25,610 bases of DNA from COMBO-56-21 sp038852315 (GTDB lineage: Archaea; Thermoplasmatota; Thermoplasmata; UBA10834): contig JAWCKF010000027.1 in assembly GCA_038852315.1 (NCBI GenBank), positions 1 through 25,610 of the forward strand, in the 5' to 3' direction. Below the pieces are notes generated by a model. The model was not told the origin of the DNA and did no database searches. It was given only the letters and a program-made list of their open reading frames with translations. Made by a program: the position numbers and the translations under genes. This document shows, piece by piece, positions 22,223 through 25,610 of this stretch (the first letter of the stretch is position 1; each line of letters starts with the position of its first letter).

Positions 22223-23635
22223 CTGAGGCATGAGCACCCGCAGGACGAGTGCGGCGTTTTCGCCATGGCCTCCATAGCCAACACGTCGATCGACATCTTC
22301 TACGCGCTCAGGGTGCTCCAACACAGGGGACAGGAGTCCGCTGGCATCGCGGTGAGCAGCGACGGCGGGATCAAGGTAATCAAGGGGATGGGGCTCGCGC
22401 ACCAGGCGCTCAGGCCTGAGGACGTCAGGAACCTGAAGGGCGAACGCGGCATAGGCCATGTCAGGTACTCGACCTTCGGTTCGTCCACCATCGAGAACGC
22501 GCAGCCGATAGTGGTGAGCACCAACTTCGGCGACATCGCGCTGGCGCACAACGGCGAGATAGTCAACGCCGACAACATCATGGACGAACTGAAGAAGAAG
22601 GGCTGGGCGTTCATCACCTCGACCGACTCCGAGATCGCTGTACGTCTGTTGGCCAACGACATCGCAAACACAGGTGACCCTGTCAAGTCGCTGAGGAACT
22701 TGATGACGATGATACAGGGAGCTTACTCGATGACGATCCTGGTCGGCGACCGCGTCTTTGCGATAAGGGACCCCCTGGGCATCCGCCCGCTGTGCATCGG
22801 CAGGACCAAGGTGGGCTATGCCGCCGCGTCCGAGAGCGTCGTGTTCGACACGCTGGGTGGTGAGTTCATAAGGGACGTGGAGCCGGGGGAGATCATCGAG
22901 CTCCTTCCCAATGAGTTCAAGTCCGTCAAGACCGGGCTGAGCAAGGGCAGAGCCCACTGCATGTTCGAGTGGGTGTACATCGCGAGGGCTGATTCGACGA
23001 TCGAGGGGCGGCTGGTGTACGAAGTCAGAAGGAGGATAGGGCAGAGGCTCGCGAAGGAGCAGCCAGTGGATGCGGACGTCGTGGTTCCGATACCGGACTC
23101 CGGCAGGTCGCACGCCATCGGATACTCCGAGACCTCCGGGATCCAGTACGCCGAGGGGCTCATGAAGAACAGGTACGTGGAGCGGACATTCATCATGCCG
23201 GAGCAGAGCGAGCGCACTACGAGCGTCATGCTGAAGCTCAACCCGCTCAAGAGCGTGATCAAAGACAAGCGCGTGGTTCTCGTCGACGATTCGATCGTAA
23301 GGGGGACGACCATGAGGCAGATAGTGCAGCTCGTCAGGAACGCGGGCGCGAGAGAGGTGCACGTCAGGATAGGCTCGCCACCCATACGGTCTCCCTGCTA
23401 CTTCGGCATCGACATGAAGACGAGGGACCAGTTCGCAGCCACTGGCAGGACGGTCGAGGAGATAGGCAAGATGCTGACGGCGGACAGCCTCGGATACATC
23501 TCGGTCGAAGGACTGGTCGAGTCGATCGGGCTCGCGGCGGGAGACCTGTGCCTGGCCTGCCTCACTGAGGAGTACCCGCTCCCGGTGCCGGGTGAGAAGG
23601 TCAGGTACCAGAAGAAGCTGGACATGTTCGCGTGA
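22223..23635 (+). CDS. purF: Amidophosphoribosyltransferase (PurF), start uncertain
   Basis: PurF makes phosphoribosylamine from PRPP and glutamine, the first step of purine synthesis. The glutaminase domain begins at the N-terminal nucleophile Cys in DECGVFA (codon 22250-22252). The PRPP loop is VVLVDDSIVRGTT, and the four Cys that bind the iron-sulfur cluster in the Bacillus-type enzyme are present (HCMFEWVY, SPCYFG, LCLACL). The frame has no ATG, GTG or TTG between the eL37 gene and the active-site Cys. The listed 5' end is CTG 22223, with GAGGGGG upstream, and is only a candidate. ATG 22133 lies inside eL37. ATG 22230 has a good GAGGT sequence but is one base out of frame; one extra C in the CCC at 22237-22239 would give MSTPQDECGVFA. 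Confidence 0.92.
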   Translation: MRHEHPQDECGVFAMASIANTSIDIFYALRVLQHRGQESAGIAVSSDGGIKVIKGMGLAHQALRPEDVRNLKGERGIGHVRYSTFGSSTIENAQPIVVSTNFGDIALAHNGEIVNADNIMDELKKKGWAFITSTDSEIAVRLLANDIANTGDPVKSLRNLMTMIQGAYSMTILVGDRVFAIRDPLGIRPLCIGRTKVGYAAASESVVFDTLGGEFIRDVEPGEIIELLPNEFKSVKTGLSKGRAHCMFEWVYIARADSTIEGRLVYEVRRRIGQRLAKEQPVDADVVVPIPDSGRSHAIGYSETSGIQYAEGLMKNRYVERTFIMPEQSERTTSVMLKLNPLKSVIKDKRVVLVDDSIVRGTTMRQIVQLVRNAGAREVHVRIGSPPIRSPCYFGIDMKTRDQFAATGRTVEEIGKMLTADSLGYISVEGLVESIGLAAGDLCLACLTEEYPLPVPGEKVRYQKKLDMFA

Positions 23636-23672
23636 GCGGGGATGCGCTCGGGAAGGTTTAACTAGGGGCACC

Positions 23673-23678
23673 ATATAC
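23673..23678 (+). promoter_or_regulatory. TATA box for tRNA-Ala
   Basis: ATATAC, within CCATATACATCG, lies 20-25 bases before the mature tRNA 5' end. GTTTAAC at 23656-23662 is a second candidate further upstream. Confidence 0.5.
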
Positions 23679-23697
23679 ATCGCAGTCCCGAACCCAT

Positions 23698-23769
23698 GGG
23701 CCGGTAGATCAGCGGAAGATCGCCCGCTTGGCATGCGGGAGGTCGCGAGTTCAAATCTCGCCCGGTCCA
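23698..23769 (+). tRNA. tRNA-Ala(GGC)
   Basis: This 72-base gene folds into a full cloverleaf: acceptor GGGCCGG with CCGGTCC, D arm GATC with GATC, anticodon stem CCCGC with GCGGG around the loop TTGGCAT, variable loop AGGTC, and T arm GCGAG-TTCAAAT-CTCGC. The third acceptor pair is G3·U70, the universal alanine identity signal, which confirms the GGC anticodon. The discriminator is A at 23769. CCA is not encoded (CAT follows), unlike the tRNA-Met gene in this window. There is no intron. Confidence 0.96.
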
Positions 23770-23793
23770 CATTCACGCGTACCCAGACAAATA

Positions 23794-25266
23794 TTATCTC
23801 GATTCAATCAAATCGTTCCTCCCCGAATTGATTTTTCGGGCCTTGTCGGATGGATTGACCGAGCCCCATGCCCGGTCTGCCTCTTCTTCGAGTGCACTCT
23901 CCATGATGTCCAGGCCCGTTTCCAGAAGAGACTTTGTGATCGTGAGCGGCGGATGAAGCCTCAGAACGTTGCTGAACGTGCCTCCTGAGGATACATAGAG
24001 CCCCTTCCTGAAGCAACTGAACTGGATCTTCCTGGTCAGTTCTGGGAAGGGTACCTTTCCCTCCTTGGTCTTGACGATCTCGATGCCCATCATGGCTCCC
24101 AACCCCCGCACGTCACCGACGACCTCGAACCGCTGCTTCCATTCGGTGAAACGCTTCCGCACGACGCTGTGAATCATCTTCACGTTCGGAAGCGCCCGCT
24201 TAGCCAGCTTGATGGCCTCGAGTGCGCCCGCGCAACAGATAGGGTTCCCTCCATAGGTCCCGCCCAGGCTAGCAGGAGCGGGCGCGTCCATGATCTCAGC
24301 CTTTCCAGTGACTGCGCCGATTGGCAGCCCCATGGACAACGACTTGCCTGTGACCAAGATATCTGGTTCGACCTTCCAGTGCTCGATCGCGAAGAGCTTT
24401 CCCGTCCTGCCGAAGCCGGTCTGAATCTCGTCGTCGATCAGTATGATGTCGTTGTCGTCACATATCTGCCTTATTCGCTTCCAGTACCCAGGAGGAGGGT
24501 TGATGAACCCACCTGCCCCCTCAACCGGCTCCATGATGAGGCAACACACGTTGTTCTTCAACTGCGAGGATGTCACTGCCTTCTCGATGATATCCGCGCA
24601 AGCTAGACCGCAGGAAGGGTAGTCCATCTTCAGATGACACCGGTAGCAGTATGCGAAGTTAACCAGCTTCACGTTCGGAAGCGCGCGCCCAAAGCCTTCG
24701 CGGTACAGCTTTCCCTTGGCCATGAGAGAGATCCCGAGATAGGTCCTGCCGTGGTACCCGGTGACGTAAGATAAGAGCCACTTCTTCTTGTTGTACGCCC
24801 TTGCTATCTTCACAGAGTTCTCCACGGCCTCGGAGCCGCTGTTCATGATCAGGCTCTTCTTCAGATTACCGGGGCAGATCCGTGATAGCTCCTCCGCCAG
24901 CCGAAGATACGGCTCATACATAGAGACCATGGCGCACACGTGGTCGAGCTTGTTGATCTGGTCCCTCCATGCGTCCAGCACCTCCCTGGGTCTGTGCCCG
25001 CAGTTGAGCGCTCCCAACCCCACGGTGAAGTCCAGGTACACGTTCCCGTCGACGTCCCGCAAGAACGGCCCTTCCGCGAAATCTATCGCAACAGGATGAG
25101 TGACACCAAGTCCGACGGTCACGAACTCCTCCTTTCTCCTCAACGCCGCCCTTGAGTTCGGCCCCGGAGGCTCAACTGATATTCTGGGACCCTTCAGATT
25201 CCATACCCCGGCCTCGGAATCACGCACTACGGCGCCCCGCGTTCCGCGACGATGGCTCACGCGCAT
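23794..25266 (-). CDS. Class III PLP-dependent aminotransferase (4-aminobutyrate/ornithine type)
   Basis: This 490-residue enzyme has the class III fold-type I motifs: SGSEAVENSVKIAR, GYHGRT with the PLP-stacking aromatic, MEPVEGAGG, IDDEIQTGFGRTG with Asp278 for the pyridine nitrogen, the Schiff-base Lys308 in TGKSLSMGLP, and GGTYGGNPICCAG. It contains a Cys insert CYRC-x8-C-x3-C (Cys207, 210, 219, 223), as I recall from archaeal GabT-like proteins; it may bind a metal. The likely reaction transfers an omega- or alpha-amino group to 2-oxoglutarate, although some archaeal relatives are racemases. ATG 25266 gives an N-terminus of about 30 residues before the conserved core, so a later start is possible. 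It converges with tRNA-Ala. Confidence 0.88.
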   Translation of the reverse strand: MRVSHRRGTRGAVVRDSEAGVWNLKGPRISVEPPGPNSRAALRRKEEFVTVGLGVTHPVAIDFAEGPFLRDVDGNVYLDFTVGLGALNCGHRPREVLDAWRDQINKLDHVCAMVSMYEPYLRLAEELSRICPGNLKKSLIMNSGSEAVENSVKIARAYNKKKWLLSYVTGYHGRTYLGISLMAKGKLYREGFGRALPNVKLVNFAYCYRCHLKMDYPSCGLACADIIEKAVTSSQLKNNVCCLIMEPVEGAGGFINPPPGYWKRIRQICDDNDIILIDDEIQTGFGRTGKLFAIEHWKVEPDILVTGKSLSMGLPIGAVTGKAEIMDAPAPASLGGTYGGNPICCAGALEAIKLAKRALPNVKMIHSVVRKRFTEWKQRFEVVGDVRGLGAMMGIEIVKTKEGKVPFPELTRKIQFSCFRKGLYVSSGGTFSNVLRLHPPLTITKSLLETGLDIMESALEEEADRAWGSVNPSDKARKINSGRNDLIESR

Positions 25267-25354
25267 TGAGCAAAGAGTATGAATGACAGTATGAAAAAGG
25301 TTGTTGCGAGATGATGCCTGATTGGCGAAGGCATTGACGACGCATCCGCGGGAG

Positions 25355-25610
25355 TCACAGCAACCTTTTCTCTCCCGTGAGCGTCCTTATCTGAGTGATA
25401 TCTTGCGTGACCTCGAGGCATCCCAGATATTCGCCTTTGGGAGACCTCACTGGAAAATATCGTATGTGGACCATGCGACCGGACAGGTTTATCCAGAACT
25501 CAGCGACATCGCGCTTGCCCTGTTTGAAGTCGTTGAGGATCTGCTCCACCCTGTCCACGCTCTTCTGGGGATGGCACTGCTGCACCTTGCGTCCCAGAAC
25601 CGCCGTCGTT
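25355..25610 (-). CDS. PAS-domain protein (DUF438/PAS_10-like C-terminus), 5' end outside the window
   Basis: The last ~85 residues of a minus-strand gene read in frame from the window edge: AVLGRKVQQCHPQKSVDRVE, continuing through KRDVAEFWI and the strands RMVHIRYFPVRSP and GEYLGCLEVTQDIT. This is the C-terminal PAS half of DUF438-type proteins, which often carry an N-terminal ketopantoate-like or hemerythrin part. The CHPQKS segment is the hallmark. PAS domains sense redox, gas or small ligands. The GTG at 25585 is not a start, because the conserved segment continues past it. The aminotransferase gene follows 88 bases downstream on the same strand. Confidence 0.8.
   Translation of the reverse strand, partial: TTAVLGRKVQQCHPQKSVDRVEQILNDFKQGKRDVAEFWINLSGRMVHIRYFPVRSPKGEYLGCLEVTQDITQIRTLTGEKRLL

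Noticed and set aside
22106..23776. Long open minus-strand frame (556 codons) opposite purF
   Set aside because: It is a GC-rich shadow of PurF, has no recognisable motifs, and runs through the tRNA-Ala gene.
1..25610. CRISPR array, mobile element or defence island
   Set aside because: I saw no regularly spaced direct repeats, transposase, integrase or nuclease genes; most genes are housekeeping, metabolic or surface genes.

Overview
This window looks like part of the chromosome of an archaeon, most probably an uncultured Thermoplasmata-like euryarchaeote. The evidence is the archaeal/eukaryotic-type genes (eS1/S3Ae, eL37, an Sm-like protein), an intron-split elongator tRNA-Met, TATA-type promoters with leaderless or short-leader starts, and secreted PKD-domain proteins with C-terminal membrane anchors. 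The phylum call is inference. The sequence is GC-rich, genes are densely packed, and no gene-free gap exceeds about 160 bases. I saw no rRNA, insertion sequence, phage gene or CRISPR array.

Layout, left to right. (1) 57-1738: heterodisulfide-reductase-type HdrC and HdrB plus a small unknown protein, with no HdrA nearby. (2) 1820-3442: a 46-residue zinc-binding miniprotein and an M20-family peptidase homologue with altered metal-site residues. (3) 3590-9502: a family-5 (oligopeptide-type) ABC importer made of a 1296-residue substrate-binding protein fused to six PKD-like domains and a membrane anchor, plus two permeases; no ATPase gene is present. (4) 9628-12098: eS1, tRNA-Met(CAT) with a 31-base intron, an ArsA/Get3-type ATPase with an HSP20-like C-terminus, and an overlapping small helical protein. 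(5) 12192-14473: a four-cluster ferredoxin subunit and a tungsten-type aldehyde ferredoxin oxidoreductase. (6) 14531-17053, minus strand: a large anchored surface protein with four ~120-residue repeats, visibly less GC-rich than its neighbours. (7) 17166-17926, minus strand: a translationally coupled V4R plus Roadblock/LC7 pair. (8) 18060-21076: AMMECR1, dihydroorotase and a YkgJ-type Cys-cluster protein, all overlapping. (9) 21233-23635: an Lrp/AsnC regulator, then the LSm-eL37-PurF cluster. (10) 23698-25610: tRNA-Ala(GGC), a class III aminotransferase (minus) and the 3' end of a PAS-domain gene (minus) that leaves the window.

The metabolic picture (HdrBC, a ferredoxin-linked AOR, a peptide-type importer, peptidase and aminotransferase) fits an anaerobe living on peptides and amino acids: imported peptides are cleaved, amino groups transferred, aldehydes oxidised by AOR, and electrons carried by ferredoxin and Hdr-type proteins. 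That integration is inference. The observations most worth follow-up are the PurF start, which has no standard start codon in a sensible place and would be repaired by one base; the M20 homologue with substituted metal ligands; the V4R-Roadblock pair; the PKD-fused binding protein; and the tandem-repeat surface protein.
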